From: a virus
Virus record (IMG/VR): IMGVR_UViG_3300005613_000099
Location: 1-48,702 of that record
Length of the DNA stretch: 48,702 bases
Reading direction: 5' to 3' (one strand)
Under the pieces are notes generated by a model. That model was not told the origin of the DNA, did not search any database, and saw only the letters and a list, made by a program, of their open reading frames with translations. This document shows positions 33,672 to 40,208 of this stretch, piece after piece (positions within the stretch are counted from its first letter, which is position 1; each line of letters opens with the position of its first letter). A program made the translations under genes and the position numbers.

Positions 33672-35125
33672 TTAACCTACCACCATACATCCAAGCCTCC
33701 CAACAAACCTACAAGCTTATGTGCGAGCAGGAGAGGTATGGTGTCAAGTTCGATATACAAGCGGCCAGAAGGCTTATTAAGTGGATTGATACCCGTATGG
33801 AAGAGATTGAAGACACTATCGAACCAAAGTTACCCAGACGGCCATTGAACCGGACAGAGGAGAAGCTGTATACGCCTCCTAAGATTCAGTTCAAAAAGGA
33901 TGGGACACCTAGTGCAGCTTGTCTTAAGTGGTTTAACGATATTCAAATAGCCAGTGATGGGTCATATATAGGTATAAAACACTACAAACAGTATGCTTTG
34001 CCTTTCCATGAGCCTATTGTTGATAGTCTACCTATGCAACTCAAACACCAAGGGGCTTTGAAGGACTGGTTCTTAGAGCTGGGATGGAAGCCGACTATGT
34101 TCAATTTAAAGAAGGACAGGTCTGGTAAGCCAGTACGCATTGACGGCAAGGTAGTAACTACCTCTCCCAAGTTCCATGAAGGAGGCCGTATCTGTCCTAA
34201 TCTTGAGAAGCTAGGAGACAAGGTTGATCTAATCAAGCCTATCATTGAATGGATGTCTCTACGTAACAGGCGCTCTGTGTTGCTCAATGAGGCCAAGGGG
34301 ACAGGATGGCTTAATAACCCTAGGTTAAAGGTAGATGGTCGCTTAGGAGCCGCCTCAAGCGGTCTAACCAATACCAAACGACAGAAGCACAAGGTTGTAG
34401 CCAATGTCCCAAGGGTAGGTAGTCTGCTGGGAAAGGAGATGCGATCACTGTTCGTAGCCAGTAGTGGGATGGTTCTTGTTGGTTATGATGCCTCGTCGCT
34501 TGAAGCACGGGTAAAAGGCCACTACACTTTCAAATACGATGGTGGTGAATATGCCCGTAAGATTCTTGAAGATGATTATGATGAGCACGTAGAGAACGCA
34601 GAGCTATGGGGGTGTAGTCGCGATGGTGCTAAGTCGCCGGGATATGCGCTGGCCTACAACTGTCAAGCCCCGAAGTTTGCTGAGACTCTTGGCGTACCAT
34701 TAGCACTTGGTAAGAAGCACTATGAAGCTTACTGGGATAAGAACTGGGCATTACGTAAAGCTATTGAAGAGACAGAACAGGAGTTCTCCCACAACTTTGA
34801 CAAGTTTATTACGACTATCGACGGCTCAAAGGTCGTCACTCGCCACAAACATTCGGTGTTTAATGCAAAATGTCAAAGCACAGGCAGTAAAATTATGGAC
34901 ATGGCAAATATATTTATGGACAAGTGGATCAAGGAGAATAATATCCCCGCAAACCGTGTGGTCTTCTACCACGACGAGGCGATTTATGAGTGTCGTTCTA
35001 AAGATGCCGAACGTGTTGCAGAGCTTGGGGTAGAGTCTATTAGAGAGGCTGGTAGGTATTTTAATTTGAATGTTGAACTAGACGCAAAAGCGAAGGTGGG
35101 TAGAAGCTGGGCAGAAGTTCATTAA
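33668..35125 (+). CDS. DNA polymerase, family A, polymerase domain
   Basis: A 485-residue T7-type polymerase without exonuclease domain. Motif A is VGYDASSLEAR (271-281). Motif B has Arg318, Lys322 and Tyr326, the same spacing as T7 Arg518, Lys522 and Tyr526. Motif C is HDE (436-438). Tyr326 corresponds to the tyrosine that allows dideoxynucleotide use. The N-terminus lines up with the T7 sequence right after its exonuclease domain. All catalytic residues seem intact. Confidence 0.85.
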   Translation: MINLPPYIQASQQTYKLMCEQERYGVKFDIQAARRLIKWIDTRMEEIEDTIEPKLPRRPLNRTEEKLYTPPKIQFKKDGTPSAACLKWFNDIQIASDGSYIGIKHYKQYALPFHEPIVDSLPMQLKHQGALKDWFLELGWKPTMFNLKKDRSGKPVRIDGKVVTTSPKFHEGGRICPNLEKLGDKVDLIKPIIEWMSLRNRRSVLLNEAKGTGWLNNPRLKVDGRLGAASSGLTNTKRQKHKVVANVPRVGSLLGKEMRSLFVASSGMVLVGYDASSLEARVKGHYTFKYDGGEYARKILEDDYDEHVENAELWGCSRDGAKSPGYALAYNCQAPKFAETLGVPLALGKKHYEAYWDKNWALRKAIEETEQEFSHNFDKFITTIDGSKVVTRHKHSVFNAKCQSTGSKIMDMANIFMDKWIKENNIPANRVVFYHDEAIYECRSKDAERVAELGVESIREAGRYFNLNVELDAKAKVGRSWAEVH

Positions 35126-35130
35126 ACATC

Positions 35131-35159
35131 TTGCACTTAACCTTCATATATGATATAAT
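35131..35159 (+). promoter_or_regulatory. Strong sigma70-type promoter
   Basis: TTGCAC, 17 bases ending in ATATGA, TATAAT, then ATTACTATAGACTT. It follows the polymerase stop and starts a new transcript for the genes from 35188 on. The -10 region and what follows equal the leftward promoter at 23544. Confidence 0.85.
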
Positions 35160-35187
35160 ATTACTATAGACTTTTGGAGAAACAACC

Positions 35188-35508
35188 ATGAAAAAACTAC
35201 ACGTACAATGTGAAGATTTCGATTATGATGTAGAGACAGCCGGGGATAGATTTACAGGTTCTACTACTACAATGACACGAGGGATTCAAGGCTGGTGCAA
35301 TGATTTTGTAGGAGGGGTAGTTGTACGTATCACAGATACAGGTAACGGTCTTATTGTTACTTTAGGAGATGTTGATAAAGGAATTACACTAGACTACTCC
35401 GAGGCAGACGAGCTTATGATGGCACTGTTGGCACACACTAAGAACACTGAACCCTTTTATAAAGGGTTTACCCTCCAGAGGCGTACAGTGGTTTGTGAGG
35501 TGAAGTGA
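35188..35508 (+). CDS. Hypothetical protein
   Basis: A 106-residue beta-rich protein (GGVVVRITDTGNGLIVTLGD) with a short helix (YSEADELMMALLAHTK). First gene behind the strong promoter. Not recognised. Confidence 0.55.
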   Translation: MKKLHVQCEDFDYDVETAGDRFTGSTTTMTRGIQGWCNDFVGGVVVRITDTGNGLIVTLGDVDKGITLDYSEADELMMALLAHTKNTEPFYKGFTLQRRTVVCEVK

Positions 35509-35596
35509 GTATGACCAAGCATGTTAAATAATCTGGTCGGCTCTATGCGGGTTATGGGGATTCAGTGGTGATTCACTCACATACGGGAGTAAAGGT

Positions 35597-35785
35597 ATGA
35601 ATAAAAACAGAATCGAAAAGGGCGACTTTGTAAGGGTGTTTTTCAATCACAGCAATACGGTTGAGGGTGTAGTCGATTACATACCTGCGGCCACTGGCGA
35701 TAGCTGGATAATTCTTGAGCATCAAGCAGATTGTCCTGTTTATGTTCAGTTATTTGATTACATGATTTTGGTAGAGAAAGCTTAA
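35597..35785 (+). CDS. Small SH3/KOW-like protein
   Basis: A 62-residue protein; IEKGDFVRVFFNHSNTVEGV and IILEHQADCPVYVQLFDYMI fit a small five-strand barrel. GGGAGTAAAGGT precedes the ATG. Not recognised further. The 88 bases before it hold no gene beyond a six-residue frame. Confidence 0.5.
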   Translation: MNKNRIEKGDFVRVFFNHSNTVEGVVDYIPAATGDSWIILEHQADCPVYVQLFDYMILVEKA

Positions 35786-35810
35786 CCCAATAACCGCAGG
35801 AGGTTTAGAG

Positions 35811-36137
35811 ATGAAACCTGAAACACTAAAGAAAATTGCTGAGGCGATGGGGTATGAGGTCAGACCCGTTAAAGGGATGTATGACGAAGAGTTGCCGCCT
35901 TACGTGGTCAAAGTTTATGACAGTCATGCGTGCATCAATGGTCATATTTTTTACCCCACAGAAACCCCGTCCCAGCTGGTCGAGGTCGTTGAGTGGCTGC
36001 TGAAAAGCGGATGGGAGATAGGTGCATCAAGAGGGCGTTATTTTTGTCGCAAAACCATGAATGATGCCTGGGTTAAGTATATTAACAATTCATTTTGTGA
36101 AGTTACTATGCAAGCCGCAGCAAAGGAGGTTGAGTGA
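35811..36137 (+). CDS. Conserved hypothetical protein
   Basis: A 108-residue alpha/beta protein (ETLKKIAEAMGYEV at the start, LVEVVEWLLKSGWEIG in the middle). Such short proteins with MGYEV and hydrophobic helix occur in many phages; function unknown. Slightly GC-richer than the replication genes. Confidence 0.5.
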   Translation: MKPETLKKIAEAMGYEVRPVKGMYDEELPPYVVKVYDSHACINGHIFYPTETPSQLVEVVEWLLKSGWEIGASRGRYFCRKTMNDAWVKYINNSFCEVTMQAAAKEVE

Positions 36138-36343
36138 TGGAATATAGCAAAGAAGATGTTGAAGAACTTGCCGGGACAATTCTCAACAACTGGGAAGACC
36201 ACAGTTCACAGAACAGGTATAAGTGTAATTATTGCGCTGGTTATCCCGGCGCAGAACACCCAACAAAAGAAGTTGATGGATACCCCCATGATTTGGATTG
36301 TCCCGTGCTAATAGCTCAAGACGTGTTAACGGGAGGCAGTTAA
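36137..36343 (+). CDS. Small zinc-binding-like protein
   Basis: A 68-residue protein with KCNYCAGYPG and a distal HDLDCPVL, three cysteines and a histidine that could hold zinc. GGAGG 7 bases before ATG 36137. Not recognised further. Confidence 0.5.
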   Translation: MEYSKEDVEELAGTILNNWEDHSSQNRYKCNYCAGYPGAEHPTKEVDGYPHDLDCPVLIAQDVLTGGS

Positions 36344-36390
36344 CAAATGAACACTGATGAAGCAATTAAATAAGCTGAGGAGGTTGAGTG

Positions 36391-36564
36391 ATGGTACAAG
36401 TGCAAATCACGAAGAACGGCGAAATCACATTTGATACCGAAACTAAAGAATATACGGTATGGAACGAAGTTTACTCGGATAGCGTGTGTATAACCCCAGA
36501 CTTAGAAGCTGCGGAAGCTGCTTTTAAAGAATACTGTGATACTTATTTGCGGGAAGGAGATTGA
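36391..36564 (+). CDS. Small acidic protein
   Basis: A 57-residue protein (start MVQVQITKNGEITFDTETKE). GAGGAGGTTGAG precedes the ATG. A beta hairpin then a helix (LEAAEAAFKEY). Not recognised. Confidence 0.5.
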   Translation: MVQVQITKNGEITFDTETKEYTVWNEVYSDSVCITPDLEAAEAAFKEYCDTYLREGD

Positions 36565-36567
36565 GTG

Positions 36568-36732
36568 ATGGCTGATACCCTATCAACGATTTTATTAGTG
36601 ATGTTTATGCCTGCACTAAATGCCATCAGACAGAGGAGCGATGATGAAATACAAACTAGCGCATATAACGCGAGAATTTACAGTGATAAAGTGTTGGCCG
36701 ACTACAAAGAACAGGAGAAGCATGATGGATGA
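36568..36732 (+). CDS. Small protein with one hydrophobic segment
   Basis: A 54-residue protein; residues 4-20 (TLSTILLVMFMPALNAI) could cross the membrane, the rest is polar. GGAAGGAGA precedes the ATG; the end overlaps the next gene by 11 bases. Role unknown. Confidence 0.4.
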   Translation: MADTLSTILLVMFMPALNAIRQRSDDEIQTSAYNARIYSDKVLADYKEQEKHDG

Positions 36733-37045
36733 AGTGACTCTTTCGGAAGACTGCATGTATTTCTACATAACTTATGGTGACAGCGATGCCGATTGCTATG
36801 CTCAACGCAAACGTCAAGAACTGCCTAGTGAATATCCCTTAGACTCTCATATGCCTGATACGACCATTATCAGGTTATGTGAAGCACTAAAGCAATCCCA
36901 AGCGCGGGAGGATGTTTATATTGAGGCGTTGGAGAAGATTGCTAAACATCGTGGGAATATTAATTACTCACAAGATGATTATATGTATGACCTTTCTGAG
37001 TGCCTAGATATATCCGAGCAATCCCTCAAACAACTGGAGGAATAA
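36722..37045 (+). CDS. Hypothetical protein
   Basis: A 107-residue protein. ATGATG at 36722 follows AGGAGAA at good spacing; an upstream ATG at 36641 would lengthen it and run through the preceding small gene. C-terminal half helical (IEALEKIAKH, CLDISEQSLKQLEE). Not recognised. Confidence 0.5.
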   Translation: MMDEVTLSEDCMYFYITYGDSDADCYAQRKRQELPSEYPLDSHMPDTTIIRLCEALKQSQAREDVYIEALEKIAKHRGNINYSQDDYMYDLSECLDISEQSLKQLEE

Positions 37046-37047
37046 CT

Positions 37048-37227
37048 ATGAGCTACTACGCAGAACTAGACTACGAGCAACGAGAACTTGAGCAAGCTTC
37101 TATGGAGGATGACCCCTCTTACTGGGCATGGTTAGATAATTTAGAAGAAAGGTTTGCAATAGAGACTCAGATGTGGTATACTATTAGTAGTGTTGTATAT
37201 AACGACACAATAGAAAAGGAGAAATAA
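37048..37227 (+). CDS. Small acidic protein
   Basis: A 59-residue, aromatic and acidic protein (YYAELDYEQRELEQASMEDD). GGAGGAATAAC precedes the ATG. Not recognised. Confidence 0.5.
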   Translation: MSYYAELDYEQRELEQASMEDDPSYWAWLDNLEERFAIETQMWYTISSVVYNDTIEKEK

Positions 37228-37228
37228 T

Positions 37229-37432
37229 ATGGCAACAGTAACCATAAATGAATACTTCGAAGGGGCAGATATAGTAGTACCTGTTGTTATTGATTTGGAT
37301 GATCCTGATATGGTCTATCATATAGAAGATTTGGGTATGTGGTTAGACGAGACCAACCTGAACAAACTCATTAAACTTCTCAATAGAGCAAAACGTGTTC
37401 GTAAAACCCGTACAATTAACGAAGGAGATTAA
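37229..37432 (+). CDS. Small hypothetical protein
   Basis: A 67-residue protein with an acidic beta-rich N-terminus (DIVVPVVIDLDDPDMVYHI) and a basic helical end (LNKLIKLLNRAKRVRKTR). AAAGGAG precedes the ATG. It lies directly before the SSB-like gene. Confidence 0.5.
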   Translation: MATVTINEYFEGADIVVPVVIDLDDPDMVYHIEDLGMWLDETNLNKLIKLLNRAKRVRKTRTINEGD

Positions 37433-37433
37433 C

Positions 37434-38021
37434 ATGGCACTTACACGACGAACAGAAGCATCTAGCGGTAACAAGGACTTTGCACCTATCGAGAACCTTG
37501 AGGAACGTGAATATGAAGGTCGATTGGTGTATGTCGCAGACCTTGGTATGCAGCAGCAGGAGTATAAAGGGGAAGTAAAAGACCCTCGTCAACAGATCTC
37601 TCTAGGTGTAGAGATTGTAGGGGAAACTGTTACAGTTGATGATAAGGAAGTCCCTCGTATGTTGTGGACTAAACCTTTTAACATCTTCAGTAACCTTACC
37701 GAGAAGGGTAATGAGTTGAAGTACTACTCTGTGTTTCAACCAGATGCCGTACCTGAGACTATTCCTGATTGGGATGCACAGCTAGGAAAACCTTGTTCAG
37801 TACGAGTAGTGCATCATGTTTCTGGTGATAATGTCTATGACAACATCGGGGCACTGTTGGCTATTCCTGCCAAGTACCAAGACGGTGTACCACCTGCCAC
37901 TATTGACCCGGCTATTGGTGATGCAGATGACCCCAACAACCCCGTAACCAAGAGCCTTTGGGGGTTGCCTAAGTATGTTTATGATAAGCGTATCGGAGCA
38001 GGGGGTAGTGACCCTGTTTAG
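37434..38021 (+). CDS. Probable single-stranded DNA-binding protein
   Basis: A 195-residue, beta-rich protein (YEGRLVYVADLGMQQQEYKG, VEIVGETVTVDDKEVPRMLW, KPFNIFSNLTEKGNELKYYS) with an acidic end region (IGDADDPNNPV). The pattern resembles proteins in podovirus replication modules annotated as OB-fold ssDNA-binding proteins. It would coat single strands for helicase, polymerase and exonuclease. Identification by resemblance; moderate certainty. Confidence 0.55.
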   Translation: MALTRRTEASSGNKDFAPIENLEEREYEGRLVYVADLGMQQQEYKGEVKDPRQQISLGVEIVGETVTVDDKEVPRMLWTKPFNIFSNLTEKGNELKYYSVFQPDAVPETIPDWDAQLGKPCSVRVVHHVSGDNVYDNIGALLAIPAKYQDGVPPATIDPAIGDADDPNNPVTKSLWGLPKYVYDKRIGAGGSDPV

Positions 38022-38116
38022 GTAAGGGTGGCATCTTCGGGTGCTAATCTGTTAACACCTAGCCCAGAGGGTGTTTGCCGAATATTCTGGGCAATTAATT
38101 TAACCAGGAGTTATAT

Positions 38117-38383
38117 ATGAACGAGCCAAGCACATGCATTTCCATTGAGAAAAGTAAGCATTCCGATATGCAAGAAGCCATTGATGGTATGGAGTTTGTT
38201 GTTGCAAAAGCAGCCAGCCTGCTCGGCCGCATCAGCGGGGAAGGTATAGCGGAGTACCCTATGAGCGTTCCGCAAACTGAGCCTTCATTATCCAGTGTAC
38301 TTAACTCTGGGCCATCCGAGATCAGAGATAATTGCTCGAAAATACATGGCTACTTGGATGAGATCGAAGGCACTCTGTTTTAA
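38117..38383 (+). CDS. Hypothetical protein
   Basis: An 88-residue protein with helical ends (MQEAIDGMEFVVAKAASLLG and KIHGYLDEIEG). CAGGAG lies upstream of the ATG. It is the last gene before a terminator. The 95-base gap before it contains an AACACC/GGTGTT hairpin. Confidence 0.5.
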   Translation: MNEPSTCISIEKSKHSDMQEAIDGMEFVVAKAASLLGRISGEGIAEYPMSVPQTEPSLSSVLNSGPSEIRDNCSKIHGYLDEIEGTLF

Positions 38384-38408
38384 AGCAGGGTTTTTTGTTC
38401 ACAGCGCA

Positions 38409-38440
38409 GGCTCTGGCGCAACAAACAGAGCCTTTTGATT
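38409..38440 (+). terminator. Rho-independent terminator
   Basis: GGCTCTG (38409-38415) pairs with CAGAGCC (38426-38432), followed by TTTTGATTT. It would end the transcript that starts at 35131, immediately before the structured RNA region. Confidence 0.75.
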
Positions 38441-38720
38441 TGCACACTAGCGGCGTGGAAAGTAACTGAGTCGCAAAGCGTCACAGTGAGCGCAGACACG
38501 CGACACGAAAACTGAAGCTGAGTGTTGAGGGAACGTTGGAGAGATATTACACCGTACTATTTGGGCCTCTCCTCGCCTTAGTCACGACCTGAATTAACAG
38601 GTGATACCGCCCTAGAACTAATCGGTTGAAAGCTGGGGCTTAGGTGTAAGCAGAACGTGACATAACGGTAAGATAACACCCTGATCCTCTAGCCAGAGTA
38701 GCGACTGGCCTAGTGTGCAA
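38440..38720 (+). ncRNA. Structured RNA domain closed by an 11-bp stem
   Basis: No gene fits here. TTGCACACTAG (38440-38450) is the exact reverse complement of CTAGTGTGCAA (38710-38720), 260 bases apart. Inside are local hairpins: GCGTCA/TGA(G)CGC near 38481, GGAGAG/CTCTCC, ACCTG/CAGGT, GCTTA/TAAGC and GCCAG/CTGGC. Such nested pairing is strong evidence for a folded RNA. It may be the 5' domain of one long RNA continuing to about 39155. Size and context recall GOLLD RNA; I cannot test this against its consensus. Confidence 0.6.
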
Positions 38721-38738
38721 TTCAAAGTAAAGAGTTAT

Positions 38739-38940
38739 GGGCAGGTGGCGGAATTGGTAGACGCGCCTCTTGAGGTGGTAAAGGGCATAACGTGGATAGC
38801 ATGAAGTTTAGATCCGACGGGATTTATTCAAGCTTTGAAAGGCGAGATTGCTGGAAGCGGAAAGCACCTTAACGTGGAAGCGACGAGTGTACATTAATCG
38901 TGAAAGCGCCGCGCTGGTTCGAGTCCAGCCCTGCCCACCA
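38739..38940 (+). tRNA. tRNA-Leu-like RNA with a long insert at the anticodon arm
   Basis: The 5' end has the acceptor strand GGGCAGG, T-G, and a typical Leu D-arm (GCGGAATTGGTAGACGC). The 3' end has a perfect T-arm (GCTGG, TTCGAGT, CCAGC), acceptor strand CCTGCCC, A73 and CCA. In between are about 140 bases instead of an anticodon arm and variable arm. TTGAGGTG (38770-38777), where a GAG anticodon would lie, pairs over 8 bp with CACCTTAA (38865-38872). A variable-arm-like hairpin follows. It is either an interrupted tRNA or a tRNA-like domain of a larger RNA. Confidence 0.65.
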
Positions 38941-38949
38941 TATAGCCTG

Positions 38950-39155
38950 AGCATGCTAGTGTTGTGTTTGGTGTATCAGCAACACAATCCCTGCTCCGTG
39001 TGAGGTTGGTTGCGCGAAACAGCCAACCAAGCATGTTATGAACAATGGCGTGAAGCTGGTGTAAAAAGAGTTGGACAAAAGACGGGGACGCTGGGTTTCT
39101 AACATTCTCGAAAGAGCAGCGTACCACCCTAACCTACCGCCAGTGGATCGCCACC
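38950..39155 (+). ncRNA. Structured RNA module, copy A
   Basis: GCATGCT (38951-38957) pairs with AGCATGT (39030-39036). GGTTGGTTG (39004-39012) pairs with CAGCCAACC (39020-39028). CTGGTG (39056-39061) pairs with CGCCAG (39138-39143), and a short hairpin GTGG/CCAC ends the module. A 20-base stretch (38991-39010) and several loops are identical to copy B at 39828-39999, while paired bases change together. It ends 30 bases before the next gene. Confidence 0.7.
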
Positions 39156-39185
39156 TTACAAAGCAGAATATAGAGAGGAATGAGC

Positions 39186-39389
39186 ATGGAAATAAATAAC
39201 GTAACAGATGTATTAGAAACTAGCGTATTAGTTGGCGAAGAAGACGGGCCTAATTTTATTGATACGACTTTGCTGATGTACCTGATACCATATAAATGCG
39301 GATACGACGATGCGGAAGATGTTATATCTGATGGTAAAACACCGGCGATGAAGAAAGTGAGATTATACATAAGCATTGAAGACGCATAA
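39186..39389 (+). CDS. Small acidic protein
   Basis: A 67-residue protein. ATG 39186 has GAGAGGA 6 bases upstream; ATG 39180 touches that site. Sequence VLETSVLVGEEDGPNFIDTT, then VRLYISIEDA at the end. It is placed directly behind RNA module A. Not recognised. Confidence 0.5.
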   Translation: MEINNVTDVLETSVLVGEEDGPNFIDTTLLMYLIPYKCGYDDAEDVISDGKTPAMKKVRLYISIEDA

Positions 39390-39452
39390 CAAAGAGCTCA
39401 CGGGCGCAGATAATACATCCCACTATACAAAGTAGAAGGAGGTTTCTAAGAT

Positions 39453-39809
39453 ATGAAAATTATCATAGCCGGTTCTAGAAATATTTCTGATGGTTTTGCC
39501 TTATCTAGTGTAATGCGAGAAGCAGGATATATCCTAAAAGAAAATATAGACGAGATAGTTTCTGGTGGTGCTAGAGGGGTTGATAGATTAGGGGAAGTAT
39601 ATGCGAAGGAGCAGGGAATAACTATTAAAAGATTCCCAGCTGATTGGGAGCAGTACGGCAAGGCAGCTGGTTATATACGTAACGCTGAGATGGCTGAGTA
39701 TGCTGACGCCTTGGTTGTATTGTGGGATGGTCAAAGTAAAGGAACATTACACATGATCAATACTGCTGCTAAAAAAGGTATGCCAGTGTTTATTAAGGTT
39801 TTGACATAA
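39453..39809 (+). CDS. SLOG-family protein (YspA/DUF2493-like)
   Basis: A 118-residue Rossmann-like protein. MKIIIAGSRNISDG at the N-terminus and IVSGGARGVDRLGEVYA at residues ~32-48 form the nucleotide-binding site of the SLOG/DprA-like superfamily; ADALVVLWDG and a GT motif complete it. Such proteins are predicted to bind or cleave nucleotide-derived ligands. In phages they are small stand-alone proteins with unproven roles. GAAGGAGG precedes the ATG. It lies between the two RNA modules. Confidence 0.75.
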   Translation: MKIIIAGSRNISDGFALSSVMREAGYILKENIDEIVSGGARGVDRLGEVYAKEQGITIKRFPADWEQYGKAAGYIRNAEMAEYADALVVLWDGQSKGTLHMINTAAKKGMPVFIKVLT

Positions 39810-39827
39810 ATGTTTTGGTAGGAGAGA

Positions 39828-39999
39828 AGCATGCTTAACTGCTCCGTGTGAGGTTGGTGCTAACCAGTGGTAGCGTCCTGAGCCGTGAAAACGCACTAAG
39901 GCGGCGGCCAATCAAGCACGTTATGAATTATGGATGAAGCTGGCTGACCTCAGAATGTCGTGAGAGGTTGAAACTTGTCGCAGCCAGTGGATTCCACCA
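39828..39999 (+). ncRNA. Structured RNA module, copy B
   Basis: AGCATGCTT (39828-39836) pairs with AAGCACGTT (39914-39922, one mismatch). GGTTGG (39852-39857) pairs with CCAATC (39908-39913). CTGGCTG (39940-39946) pairs with CAGCCAG (39981-39987), and a GTGG/CCAC hairpin ends it. The 20-base core at 39839-39858 equals copy A. Copy B has a larger insert (39858-39907) with its own hairpins. Two more hairpins (CCCC/GGGG, ACCC/GGGT) follow before the next gene. Confidence 0.7.
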
Positions 40000-40052
40000 T
40001 ACCCCCCAAAACAGGGGCCGATAAGACCCTTAATGGGTAGCGAGGAGGGAAT

Positions 40053-40202
40053 ATGAGTGAAGATACATCATGGTCATGGGTAGAAACAATAATCCATTTA
40101 TTATTACTCATATCTGATGAGGAAAGAATGAAGGTATTTTCTGCATTTTGCACCCATTGCGGAGATAAAGATCCAGAATGCCCATGTTGGAATGATGAGT
40201 AA
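40053..40202 (+). CDS. Small protein with C-terminal zinc-binding motif
   Basis: A 49-residue protein; a hydrophobic centre (VETIIHLLLLI) and the end FCTHCGDKDPECPCWNDE, a cysteine pattern shared by many short phage proteins. GAGGAGGG precedes the ATG. Placed behind RNA module B as the previous small gene is placed behind module A. Confidence 0.6.
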   Translation: MSEDTSWSWVETIIHLLLLISDEERMKVFSAFCTHCGDKDPECPCWNDE

Positions 40203-40208
40203 TTAACC

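Noticed and set aside
38440-38468. Promoter TTGCAC-17-TAACTG before the structured RNA
   Set aside because: The -10 is poor, and the -35 would fall in the 5' arm of the long-range stem, which should be transcribed.
38739-38940. tmRNA
   Set aside because: The insert in a tRNA-like frame recalls tmRNA, but the D-arm is a normal Leu D-arm, no tag frame or pseudoknot chain is visible, and 202 bases is too short.
38739-38940. Group I intron in tRNA-Leu, as in cyanobacteria
   Set aside because: The insert is too short, and no P7/P3 core sequences or matching anticodon-stem halves were found.
38894-39127. Minus-strand 77-residue frame ending in GRAGLEPARRFHD
   Set aside because: This peptide type is a known false translation of the antisense strand of tRNA-Leu genes; it overlaps the tRNA-like RNA.
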